54,527 nucleotides of DNA, from positions 1 to 54,527 of the forward strand of contig PBRC01000045.1 of assembly GCA_002725285.1 (NCBI GenBank). The letters are read 5' to 3'. The notes beneath the pieces are model-generated. The model saw nothing but the letters and a program-made list of their open reading frames with translations, did not search any database and was not told where the DNA came from. The translations under genes and the position numbers were made by a program. The stretch comes from Gammaproteobacteria bacterium. Lineage in GTDB: Bacteria; Pseudomonadota; Gammaproteobacteria; Pseudomonadales; Azotimanducaceae. Positions 1 through 8,477 of this stretch are shown here, piece after piece (the stretch's first letter is position 1; every line of letters starts with the position of its first letter).

Positions 1-503
1 TCAGTGAACAGATCATTAACATCTGATTTCTGGACAAATTGGTCAGCCAGAACGCTGACAGACATTGTACTGTCGTCTGATTGAAAACTGATGACTCCCC
101 GCAGGCGGTCGCCATTAGATCGGGATTCATCAACGGTCACAGAATAGGACGCATTGGCTGCCAGTTCGTTACAGGAGAATTTGTGATCGACGAGTTGATC
201 AACATCTTCATCAGCCAGGTCAACTAACGATCGCCGAACGGTCAGTGTCTCAAGATCACCGCAATCAAGATCAAGTTCAAAAGTTGCGTCTGCCTGGGTT
301 GCATGGATCATGCTGAAACCGGTCATCTGATGGGCGGCAAGACTCGTAGTAGCGTCTGGCACTGAATCAAGTACGTCGATAGGCAACGGTGCTGGCTCTG
401 CCGGAGCAGGTGTTGGGGCTTGCGTACCTCCTCCTCCCCCACCACCACTGCAGGCATCGAGGAAAAACAAAATAGGAAAAATTATAATAAAGCGCTTAGT
501 CAA
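1..503 (-). CDS. Lipoprotein, 3'-truncated by the window edge
   Basis: Absent from the ORF track. Minus-strand TTG start at 503 gives LTKRFIIIFPILFFLDACSGGGGGGGTQAPTPAPAEPAPLPIDVLDSV..., i.e. signal peptide, lipobox LDAC, Gly run and Pro/Ala-rich linker; open to base 1. Confidence 0.7.
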   Translation of the reverse strand, partial: MTKRFIIIFPILFFLDACSGGGGGGGTQAPTPAPAEPAPLPIDVLDSVPDATTSLAAHQMTGFSMIHATQADATFELDLDCGDLETLTVRRSLVDLADEDVDQLVDHKFSCNELAANASYSVTVDESRSNGDRLRGVISFQSDDSTMSVSVLADQFVQKSDVNDLFT

Positions 504-678
504 ACTACTCCCGTGCACATTACTTATGTGTTCTGGTCAACACCTGATTGTTTTAGATCAGCCACAACAATACTAGCTCCTCAGATCGTATTCCATGATT
601 CAATCCATGAAAGCCTTGAGGTAAGTCGATCACAATACAGTTCCTGAAGATCTGAAACATTGTTCATGAAAACTATAA

Positions 679-903
679 AACATCGTTAAAGATATCGAGA
701 ATAACTATCCAAACGAGCGATTTGTCTTAACGGCCAACACCTTCTTCGGTGATGACTGGAGCTAGATGGTCAGGGCTAACTACTACGGCGAGCATTATGA
801 CGAACGTGGTACGATCGGTGCGGCGGCCAGCTCAAGTACCGAAATTGATGCGACTCAGATGAGCGTCACTCTCCTTTTTCCAGAGAATCAAACAGGTCAA
901 TAA
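679..903 (+). pseudogene. TonB-dependent receptor C-terminal fragment with internal stop
   Basis: Frame reads NIVKDIENNYPNERFVLTANTFFGDDWS*MVRANYYGEHYDERGTIGAAASSSTEIDATQMSVTLLFPENQTGQ*, typical of TBDR beta-barrel strands; TAG at 763-765; no N-terminal part. Confidence 0.65.
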
Positions 904-1007
904 TATCAATCCAAATGTTGACATTGCTAACATTCTGACTATAATGTACTCATTGCTTACATTACCCTAATGTAGCAGGATAAATCCCTAGCCATACAAA
1001 TGGCCCT

Positions 1008-1047
1008 AGAGCAGCAGCGAACCTACTCGCTACTGCTCTTTTTTTTT
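1008..1047 (+). terminator. Rho-independent terminator
   Basis: agagcagcagcga-acctac-tcgctactgctct stem (one mismatch) followed by a T run; oriented for + strand transcription. Confidence 0.75.
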
Positions 1048-1709
1048 GCCTTCTCGAACGGTACCTTCGACTTGAAGCTCCTGGGTTGCCCGCCAGCGGG
1101 ATGCAGGATCCGGAGTTCGTGAGCATGCAGGCACAACCTGTCCGCGGCGCTATACGCCTCAGCATGTGCATAGAGGTCACAGCCAAGAATCGGGTGATTG
1201 ATATGCGCCAGATGAATTCTTAACTGGTGACTTCGACCCGTGACGGGTTTCAACAACAAACGGGTAGAATCCCCGCTTCGTTCAAGGACCTCGTAGCGTG
1301 TGAGTGACTGTTTTCCGTTTTCAAGATCAATCCGCTGTCTGGGTCTGTTGGCGGAATCAGTGGCAATTGGAAAATCGATGTCGCCAGAGTCAGGAGATAC
1401 CCGACCAAAGACATCAGCGATATATCTCTTCTCGATGATCCTGTCTCGAAACTGCCTGTTCAACTCGATGGTTGCCAGCTTGCTGAGCGACAATATCAAC
1501 AGACCCGATGTGTCAAGATCGAGCCGGTGAACGATTGTTGCATCTGGATAGTCATAAGAGATCCGGCTCTTGACGCAGTCCTTGACAATGCGACCAGGCA
1601 CAGACAGCAACCCGGAGGGTTTGTCTACCACCAGAATATGTTCATCAACATAAACCACCTCAACAGGATCTTTGCATTCAGGCGGAATATGAAAGGTATA
1701 TTCATCCAT
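1023..1709 (-). CDS. RluA-family pseudouridine synthase
   Basis: 228 aa; HRLDLDTSGLLILS catalytic motif, RSHQLRIHLAHINHPILGCDLY. Confidence 0.85.
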   Translation of the reverse strand: MDEYTFHIPPECKDPVEVVYVDEHILVVDKPSGLLSVPGRIVKDCVKSRISYDYPDATIVHRLDLDTSGLLILSLSKLATIELNRQFRDRIIEKRYIADVFGRVSPDSGDIDFPIATDSANRPRQRIDLENGKQSLTRYEVLERSGDSTRLLLKPVTGRSHQLRIHLAHINHPILGCDLYAHAEAYSAADRLCLHAHELRILHPAGGQPRSFKSKVPFEKAKKKSSSE

Positions 1710-1758
1710 TGGTATCTCGTATAGTTTATAGGTGACGCAAATTCAAAAGTGATTCAGC

Positions 1759-2859
1759 ATGGTCTCTGACAATGATCGGCTTCATGCAGCAATAACGGAT
1801 CTTATCCCAAAGTTGCTGACCGCAATGGAAGCATTTGAACAAGTGCAACGCAATCTCCACCCTACTCATTTTGACCAACTGGCAGATTTCATCAGCCCGT
1901 TTCAGACTGAGCTGCAGATGGCACATACCGAGTTCGAGAAGCTTGAGTTTCCTGATGACCTGAAACACTTCCAGGATACAATCAACTCGAGTGTTACCTA
2001 TGCTCTCAGAGCCTGTGATGGTCTGACTCAACACGAGGAAGGATTTGGCAAGCTCATGCAGGCAATGCGGGCTCACTGTCGCGCCCAGGAAAGCATCTAT
2101 CCCCTCACATCCGTTCTGTCACCGGTAAACAAATACTTTGTGGAGTTAGAAGCTCGAGGAAACACCGAGTTGCTCCAGAATCTTGCAGAAGGCACTGAAC
2201 AGGCAATCCCTGGCACCGTCGGCATACTGAATGCCAACAATGAACGCGATAAACGTGGTGGGTTTACTCTCTTCGTACCGGAAAATCTCGATCTTGAAAA
2301 ACCAGCGCCACTGGTGATTGCCATGCACGGGGGCACTGGTCACGGAGCTGATTTTCTCTGGACCTGGGTTCGCGAAGCCAGAACCCGGGGTTTCATTCTA
2401 ATGTCCCCAACTTCACAGCAAGATACCTGGTCGCTAATGGGCGAGGAATACGATCTGCCGGCACTTCTATCCATGTTGGAATACGTGAAGGAGAATTGGA
2501 AAATTGATACATCCAAAGTCCTGCTGACGGGGATGTCCGATGGGGGCACCTATGCCATGCTGGCGGGTTGTCACGAAAACTCACCTTTTACTCACCTGGC
2601 GCCTTTCTCCGGGGTGTTGCATCCCAATATTACGATGACCGGCCAGCTTCAGTATGCGGCTGACAGACCCGTTTATCTCGTTCATGGGACCGAAGACTGG
2701 ATGTTCCCTATCGAAACCGCCTATATGGCCAGACAACAGCTTGGGGATGTTGGAGCAGACCTGACATTCAGAGAAATCGAAGGTCTGTCTCACACTTTCG
2801 CCCGATCAGAATTACCGGCTCTTTTGGCCTGGTTTGATCCTGATCTGGCACTTCCCTGA
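1759..2859 (+). CDS. Alpha/beta hydrolase (phospholipase/carboxylesterase-like) with N-terminal helical extension
   Basis: 366 aa; VIAMHGGTGHGADF, nucleophile elbow GMSDGG, HGTEDWMFPIETA, C-terminal His in LSHTF. Confidence 0.75.
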   Translation: MVSDNDRLHAAITDLIPKLLTAMEAFEQVQRNLHPTHFDQLADFISPFQTELQMAHTEFEKLEFPDDLKHFQDTINSSVTYALRACDGLTQHEEGFGKLMQAMRAHCRAQESIYPLTSVLSPVNKYFVELEARGNTELLQNLAEGTEQAIPGTVGILNANNERDKRGGFTLFVPENLDLEKPAPLVIAMHGGTGHGADFLWTWVREARTRGFILMSPTSQQDTWSLMGEEYDLPALLSMLEYVKENWKIDTSKVLLTGMSDGGTYAMLAGCHENSPFTHLAPFSGVLHPNITMTGQLQYAADRPVYLVHGTEDWMFPIETAYMARQQLGDVGADLTFREIEGLSHTFARSELPALLAWFDPDLALP

Positions 2860-2893
2860 TGCACAGATCCTAGTGGGATTGACGAGTAGCATG

Positions 2894-3235
2894 CTACCCG
2901 GAGAAAAACGCCCGGGCTATTCGAAGAAACTCTTCAAGCTGGTCATGCCGGCCCCAGTGTCCTGCATTTTTGATCGTGACATGTCTTGCATTCCTGAAGT
3001 TCCGAGCAGGACCCTGGCGTTTGCCCTGACCAAACCAGGTCTCGCTGCCGCTTATCAGCAATATTGGCGATTCAATTCTGTCCCACAGTGTCTGAGTTTG
3101 CTCAAAGGTCAGAGCAAACGGCGACATCACATGGGTATAGTTGTCAAATTTCCAACTATAACTCCCGTCTTCATTCTGGTTACTGCCGTGGACAGTCAAG
3201 TGTCGAGCCTGATCAGTGCACAGATGCTTGTTGGC
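2894..3235 (-). pseudogene. Alpha/beta hydrolase C-terminal remnant
   Basis: Frame open from 3235: ANKHLCTDQARHLTVHGSNQNEDGSYSWKFDNYTHVMSPFALTFEQTQTLWDRIESPILLISGSETWFGQ...NAGHWGRHDQLEEFLRIARAFFSG; lid plus C-terminal half only, no nucleophile elbow. Confidence 0.6.
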
Positions 3236-3251
3236 TTAGCAAGCCATGAAC

Positions 3252-4433
3252 TTAATCCGGAAGGCCGAGTACTCTTTTGGCTATGATATTGAGCTGTACT
3301 TCGGTAGTGCCGCCTTCAATCGAATTTGCTTTGGTTCTGAGCCAGGCACGGGTCTGTGTGAGTTCACTGGAACCAAACCCCTCCCCTTCCCAACCAAGCA
3401 TCTGTGATCCCATGGATTTCAGCATCAATTCATAGCGCGTTTTGTTCTGTTCTGTGCCGTACATTTTAAACATCGAGGATACAAAACTTGGTGCTTTGGT
3501 CGACTGTGATTCTTCCTGATTTCGTTGAACGGTCAAGCCGAACGCCCGATCATCCATTGAATGCTGGGTAATCTCCTCTCGCAGGTTTCTATCGCTCAGT
3601 TTTCCATCCTGCTTGCCGATGTACTTGTCAGCAATCTCAGCGAGAGACTGAGTCCGCGGCCCACCGCCACCACCACCGCCAATCATCGTACGTTCGTACT
3701 GAAGGAGGCGTTTTGCGACCGTCCACCCTTCATTGACATTACTGACAACATTCTTCCGAGGCACTCGAACATCATTGAAGAAAGTTTCGCAGAACGGAGA
3801 CAGACCACTGATTAGTTTAATAGGCTTAACGCTTACGCCAGGCGAGGTCATATCGAACAGGATAAATGTAATCCCGTTGTGCTTCGGTGCTTCAAAATCG
3901 GTCCTGACCAGGCAGAATATCCAATCCGCATTATCAGCACCGGAAGTCCAGATCTTCTGGCCGTTGATGATATAGTCGTCCCCATCGACAATCGCCTTGG
4001 TCTGGAGACTGGCGAGATCTGAACCTGAATTTGGCTCACTGTATCCCTGACACCACCAGATCTCACCCCTGGCTATCTTGGGAAGATGTTCAGCCTTCTG
4101 CTCCTCGTTACCGTATTCAAGTAACGCCGGTCCAATCATGGATAACCCCATTCCCACGAGTGGTGTCCTTGCATGTATCCTGGACATTTCTTCTCTCAGA
4201 ACACGAGCTTCATTACTGTTTAATCCAGCGCCGCCATATTCCCTGGGCCATATCGGTACCGTGAACCCCTTCTCAGCCATCCGGTCCATCCAGATCTTAG
4301 TATCCGGATTCTTATACTGCATGCGTCTGCCACCGCCGGGATACTCATCCTGTGGCATGGGTGTACGCATTGACGTCGGGCAGTTTTCCTCTAACCAGGC
4401 GCGAGTCTCTTCTCTGAACTCATCCAGTGACAT
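3252..4433 (-). CDS. Acyl-CoA dehydrogenase
   Basis: 393 aa; WWCQGYSEPNSGSDLASLQTKA, GQKIWTSGADNADW, C-terminal GGTTEVQLNIIAKRVLGLP. Confidence 0.9.
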   Translation of the reverse strand: MSLDEFREETRAWLEENCPTSMRTPMPQDEYPGGGRRMQYKNPDTKIWMDRMAEKGFTVPIWPREYGGAGLNSNEARVLREEMSRIHARTPLVGMGLSMIGPALLEYGNEEQKAEHLPKIARGEIWWCQGYSEPNSGSDLASLQTKAIVDGDDYIINGQKIWTSGADNADWIFCLVRTDFEAPKHNGITFILFDMTSPGVSVKPIKLISGLSPFCETFFNDVRVPRKNVVSNVNEGWTVAKRLLQYERTMIGGGGGGGPRTQSLAEIADKYIGKQDGKLSDRNLREEITQHSMDDRAFGLTVQRNQEESQSTKAPSFVSSMFKMYGTEQNKTRYELMLKSMGSQMLGWEGEGFGSSELTQTRAWLRTKANSIEGGTTEVQLNIIAKRVLGLPD

Positions 4434-4461
4434 AACAAGCTTACCTCTAATCTACATAATT

Positions 4462-5583
4462 CTATTCTGGCAGATACTCAAACAAAGTAATTTCACTACG
4501 GGTACACAATCGCATCACAGGACCCCAGGTTCCAGTACCTTGTGAAACATACTGCCGGGATTCACCCAGGTGATACATCCCTTCTGTTCTGTCGAAGACT
4601 CTGCCGACGACAAAATTAAACGGGAAGATCTGACCGTTATGCGTGTGACCGCTGATAATGAGGTCGATACCCGCTTCAGCTGCCGCCTCAAGACCCCGGG
4701 GACGATGATACAGCAGGAGTTTGAAGGCCTCGGTATCAAGATCAATAAATTTAAGTTCTTTCTCAACCTGCAGCGGGTCTTCCATGTCATCGATACCAAG
4801 AACCTGCACATCCTCTCGAAATTGAGACGCTTCACTCCGGAGCACCGTCACACCTAAGTTTTGCAATCGATCAAGAATCTCATCCAGGTCTTCATACTTT
4901 TCATGGTTGCCTGTACAAAAATAGACAGGGCCGGATACACTTTTCAGACACCGCAATTCACGCTCTTCGATCCCGCTGGCATCAATCAAGTCTCCAGTGA
5001 TACAAAGGAAATCAACTTCCAGACGATTGACTTTGAAAATAATTTTCTCAAGGAAGGTTCGACTCCTTGAACCGAGATGCACATCGGTGATCTGCACAAA
5101 ACGCACCGGCCTGGTCAATTTCGCTGATGTCAGTCTAATGGTTTTGACCATCGGAGTAATCGCAACCAGCAGCCCCGCGAAACTGACGCTGATAGAAACA
5201 GCGATCACCATCACTGCAGCGACATGGGGTTTCAGGTCTGAAAAAAGAACAATGATTTCGAAGGCAAGTAATAAAAGCAGGAGCACCGGGCTGATGCCCA
5301 ACCAAAAATCCGCTAATTTTCGGGCAATTTTTGCCCAGGGCTGCCGGTTACTTCTCAGATATATTCGGCTGACTATCTGGCTACTCGAAAGGGGGATGAG
5401 TATCAGCAGGGTTAACCACCAGGATAGCGCCAGCCAGTCCGCCAATCGCAGTATCGGGTAGAAGAAGAGTGGAATGTGCAGTAATAAGGTTGTGATCAGG
5501 AAACGGCTCCACTGGTGCTGATTAACTCGTTTCTCTTCCCGGATGGATGTTTCAGTGGTACTCAAGCAGTAATCCCCAGACAC
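4462..5583 (-). CDS. Membrane metallophosphoesterase (YkuE/YaeI-like)
   Basis: N-terminal TM helices, then ITDVHLGS, CITGDLID, CTGNHEKYE, ISGHTHNGQIFPF metallophosphatase motifs. Confidence 0.85.
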   Translation of the reverse strand: MSGDYCLSTTETSIREEKRVNQHQWSRFLITTLLLHIPLFFYPILRLADWLALSWWLTLLILIPLSSSQIVSRIYLRSNRQPWAKIARKLADFWLGISPVLLLLLLAFEIIVLFSDLKPHVAAVMVIAVSISVSFAGLLVAITPMVKTIRLTSAKLTRPVRFVQITDVHLGSRSRTFLEKIIFKVNRLEVDFLCITGDLIDASGIEERELRCLKSVSGPVYFCTGNHEKYEDLDEILDRLQNLGVTVLRSEASQFREDVQVLGIDDMEDPLQVEKELKFIDLDTEAFKLLLYHRPRGLEAAAEAGIDLIISGHTHNGQIFPFNFVVGRVFDRTEGMYHLGESRQYVSQGTGTWGPVMRLCTRSEITLFEYLPE

Positions 5584-5769
5584 CTGAGCGGCGTCTTCAT
5601 TTCGTCGTTTAAGCTACAACTCTGCAATCTACCAAAATCTCCCCTGGTAGCAATAGTAATAAGTCTAGTGAATTTCGGAACAAGTGATCTGTTTGGGCTG
5701 ATGATGATCAGCTTCCGGTTCGCCAGGATACTTCAAATAAGAATCCAGTCACCAACTAACGCAATACTT

Positions 5770-6912
5770 TCAGCGAATATGTGTCATCCGGGCTTTGTGT
5801 ACTATCAGCTTATTTCTAACGATCTTTTCCTCCGGGTAGTAAGGATCCACTTCGCGGTATTTCTCTGCAAGCGCCAGTTGCATCAAACTCGCATTTTTAG
5901 CCCCTACAGCCAGGTAGGTCTCTGCCAGCGCCTGGTGGAACATTGGTTCGGTTCTTTTTTTGCGGATGGACTTTTTGAGCAGTGAGATCGCATCATCATA
6001 GAGATGATCGTCAAATTTCATTCTCGCCTGAAAATACAGATAGTAGGGATTACGCTCACGATAAGACTGTACCCGGTGGCGCACATTTTCTGCTTCTTCA
6101 TCCCGACCTTGAGACTGGTATAACCTCACAAGATTGGACAGGGCCGAATAATTATTCGGATTCTCGCGGAGGGCTCTTTGTAAGCTGAACTCGGCCTGTT
6201 CAAAACTGCGATCCCTGAACAGCGCGGCACCCATATTACTCCAGGTGCTAGAATGGCTTGGGTCCAGCGCGAGTGATTTTCTCAGTTCAACGATCGCCTG
6301 ACCTGGCTCTCTTTGAACAATATTTTCTGCGCCCAGGTTGTTGTAGAAAAGCGCCAGTGCCTTTAAGTCAGAGATAGGCCAGTTAGCAAGACCTTCGACG
6401 TCAAACTTAGGAAGAAAATCCAGCGTGTAGTCTGCGCCATTTAGCTTGCCACTGGCAATGATATGTTCGTATCGAATCATCGTATTGTCTTTATGATCCC
6501 ACATGGGTTTAACGTCCACGGATCGATAATGAGCGTCCAATCCTACATATCGACCGGCGGCAATAAACAAAGTAGTGAGTGCCAGGCAATTACCCTTGCG
6601 GCTTTCATAGGTATCAATGGCGGTTCTGGTCGCACTCGCATCATATGATATGTTGAGTTCATCCTTGCCATACAGAAATTTGCGTATCTCTCTGATTTTA
6701 CGTCTGTCATCCCATTTCGGATCTATCCTCTCGTCAAGGTCTGCTCGAATCTGATCATTGAGCGCCAGGGTAATCAACTCAAATTCAGACTGATTCTTCC
6801 CAAGAACCTCTGCAAGAAGTCTGCTCTCATCTTCACCCTCGTAGTTATACCTGACCGGTGTCATACAACTTGCCAGAAGAACAATTAAAGTGATGTAAAA
6901 TAGGGATTTCAT
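5770..6912 (-). CDS. Lipoprotein with transglutaminase-like domain and TPRs
   Basis: Lipobox LLASCMTP; RKGNCLALTTLFIAAGRYVGLDAHYRSVDV resembles a transglutaminase Cys motif; TPRs (DPSHSSTWSNMGAALF, NPNNYSALSNLVRLYQ). Confidence 0.7.
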   Translation of the reverse strand: MKSLFYITLIVLLASCMTPVRYNYEGEDESRLLAEVLGKNQSEFELITLALNDQIRADLDERIDPKWDDRRKIREIRKFLYGKDELNISYDASATRTAIDTYESRKGNCLALTTLFIAAGRYVGLDAHYRSVDVKPMWDHKDNTMIRYEHIIASGKLNGADYTLDFLPKFDVEGLANWPISDLKALALFYNNLGAENIVQREPGQAIVELRKSLALDPSHSSTWSNMGAALFRDRSFEQAEFSLQRALRENPNNYSALSNLVRLYQSQGRDEEAENVRHRVQSYRERNPYYLYFQARMKFDDHLYDDAISLLKKSIRKKRTEPMFHQALAETYLAVGAKNASLMQLALAEKYREVDPYYPEEKIVRNKLIVHKARMTHIR

Positions 6913-7185
6913 AGACTCATTTCCACCGACGCTCTCGAACTGAGTTCAGCTCTGATCACCATTCGTTCATAGTACATTTTCTTCTCTAAAGTTAAAGTCG
7001 AAAAGGGCCCGCAGCTGCCGAACCAAAGCAACCTCGCTAAAACGCCTCTTCAGACACAAACCTGCCGCTATCAGGTCAGGGGCTCTGATTAATCTATGGC
7101 TGGTTTTCCGGCATTAACAGTTCATTGCGCCGAGTGGTGCAGGTTAGGCGGGCAAAAAAAGGTCCACTTACGCCTGGATTTCCGA

Positions 7186-7935
7186 TTATTCCTCAAATGG
7201 TTCTGCACCAAACGAGACAATCATGGCACGCACTTTGTCTTTCATTTCATCCAGCTCACTCTCATCCGTGCCTCGCATCACGAGATTCGTTCCGTAGCCA
7301 TCCTTTCGGTAGAAGGGATAACTGCCCAGATCCACATCCGGGTGTTCGTTTTGAATCACCGCCAGTTTACCCGCCACCTGGCTTTCAGCCAGATAGGCAC
7401 CTATGGATCGTGACCTGACTGGTTTTCCTCCTTTGATCCGATCACCATCTAATGAACTTACCATCGCCTGCATGACCATGGGCACACCAGCCATAACAAA
7501 AACATTGCCCATCTGAAAACCCTGTGGTCCTCCCGTTGGATTGTCGATCAGGGTTCCACCTTTCGGAACCCGAGCCATCAGCAGCCGGGATTTCATCACT
7601 TCAGGCGGCGCTTCACGTCGTTGTATCACCTCGACGATATCCGGGTGCATTTCAAGCTCGGTATCAAATGCTTTGGCGATGCAGGCTGCGGTGATATCGT
7701 CATGTGTCGGGCCGATACCTCCCGTGGTAAACACATAGTCAAAACTGACTCTGCATTCGTTGACCGTGTCGACAATGACATCTTCAATATCGGGTATTAC
7801 CCGGGCTTCTGTGAGCCTTACCCCCAGTTCATTCAGAGATTTGGCCAGGTAGTTCAGATTTGTGTCCTGCGTACGCCCGGACAGGATCTCATTGCCAATG
7901 ATGATCATGCAGCCGGTGACCGTTTTTGATGCCAT
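7186..7935 (-). CDS. CinA/MoaB-type molybdopterin-binding domain protein
   Basis: 249 aa; GCMIIIGNEILSGRTQDTN, VFTTGGIGPTHDDITAACIAKAF, NPTGGPQGFQMGNVFVMAGVP. Confidence 0.85.
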   Translation of the reverse strand: MASKTVTGCMIIIGNEILSGRTQDTNLNYLAKSLNELGVRLTEARVIPDIEDVIVDTVNECRVSFDYVFTTGGIGPTHDDITAACIAKAFDTELEMHPDIVEVIQRREAPPEVMKSRLLMARVPKGGTLIDNPTGGPQGFQMGNVFVMAGVPMVMQAMVSSLDGDRIKGGKPVRSRSIGAYLAESQVAGKLAVIQNEHPDVDLGSYPFYRKDGYGTNLVMRGTDESELDEMKDKVRAMIVSFGAEPFEE

Positions 7936-7987
7936 GTTGTATTCCCAATGTCTGTTTTGCTTTATTGCTGTCGTCGATAAATAGTAT

Positions 7988-8039
7988 CAATCGATACTAA
8001 CAATCGATACTAGCAATCGATACTGGCAATCGACACTGG
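7988..8039. repeat. Four tandem 13-bp direct repeats, consensus CAATCGATACTRG
   Basis: caatcgatactaa / caatcgatactag / caatcgatactgg / caatcgacactgg, followed by caaacgat; upstream of the minus-strand CinA-like gene. Confidence 0.9.
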
Positions 8040-8045
8040 CAAACG

Positions 8046-8408
8046 ATGAGTCCCCTGGCCTCATCTCGCATCTCGCCACTCTGCGTCTCGCTAATAATCA
8101 ACGTAAGCCTGAGGAGAACGTTTGTCCGTTGGTTCAAGTCTGGTTTCAAGCAATTTTGCCTCCTGTATCAGATCGACCCGGAACGACATGAAGCCCAGGC
8201 GCAATTCGCACCAGGCACCCAGTGCCTGCACTTAGCGTTCTTCTAGGACGTGCTGGACCAGAACTTCAGGTTTCAACTGGCCCGGCAAAACGACGATGTC
8301 AGCTGGTCCTGGGAAGGTGACTTCTCCGCCACCTGGAAGTCTGTCGAGACTGAAATTAAAGCCGGACTGACACAGCAATTCCTTCTTCAGCTAAAACAAT
8401 TTGATTGA
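8046..8408 (+). pseudogene. Unidentified coding remnant with one in-frame stop
   Basis: Same frame on both sides of TAG 8244-8246: ...SGFKQFCLLYQIDPERHEAQAQFAPGTQCLHLAFF*DVLDQNFRFQLARQNDDVSWSWEGDFSATWKSVETEIKAGLTQQFLLQLKQFD*. Confidence 0.45.
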
Positions 8409-8434
8409 TTGGTGAACCAGACTTGACTTAAGGG

Positions 8435-8454
8435 TACTGTATATATATACATTA
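8435..8454 (+). promoter_or_regulatory. LexA (SOS) box upstream of uvrA
   Basis: tactgtatatatatacatta matches TACTGTATATATATACAGTA at all but one position; a TTGACT -35-like hexamer lies at 8423-8428; uvrA starts at 8478. Confidence 0.85.
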
Positions 8455-8477
8455 ATCTCATGTTCTGATAAATAACA

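Noticed and set aside
4078-4545. 155-aa plus ORF antisense to the acyl-CoA dehydrogenase
   Set aside because: Low-information translation, fully antisense to a well-supported gene; same reasoning for most short track ORFs overlapping strong CDSs.
4861-5461. Plus-strand ORFs antisense to the metallophosphoesterase
   Set aside because: No family motifs; opposite strand has clear metallophosphatase motifs.
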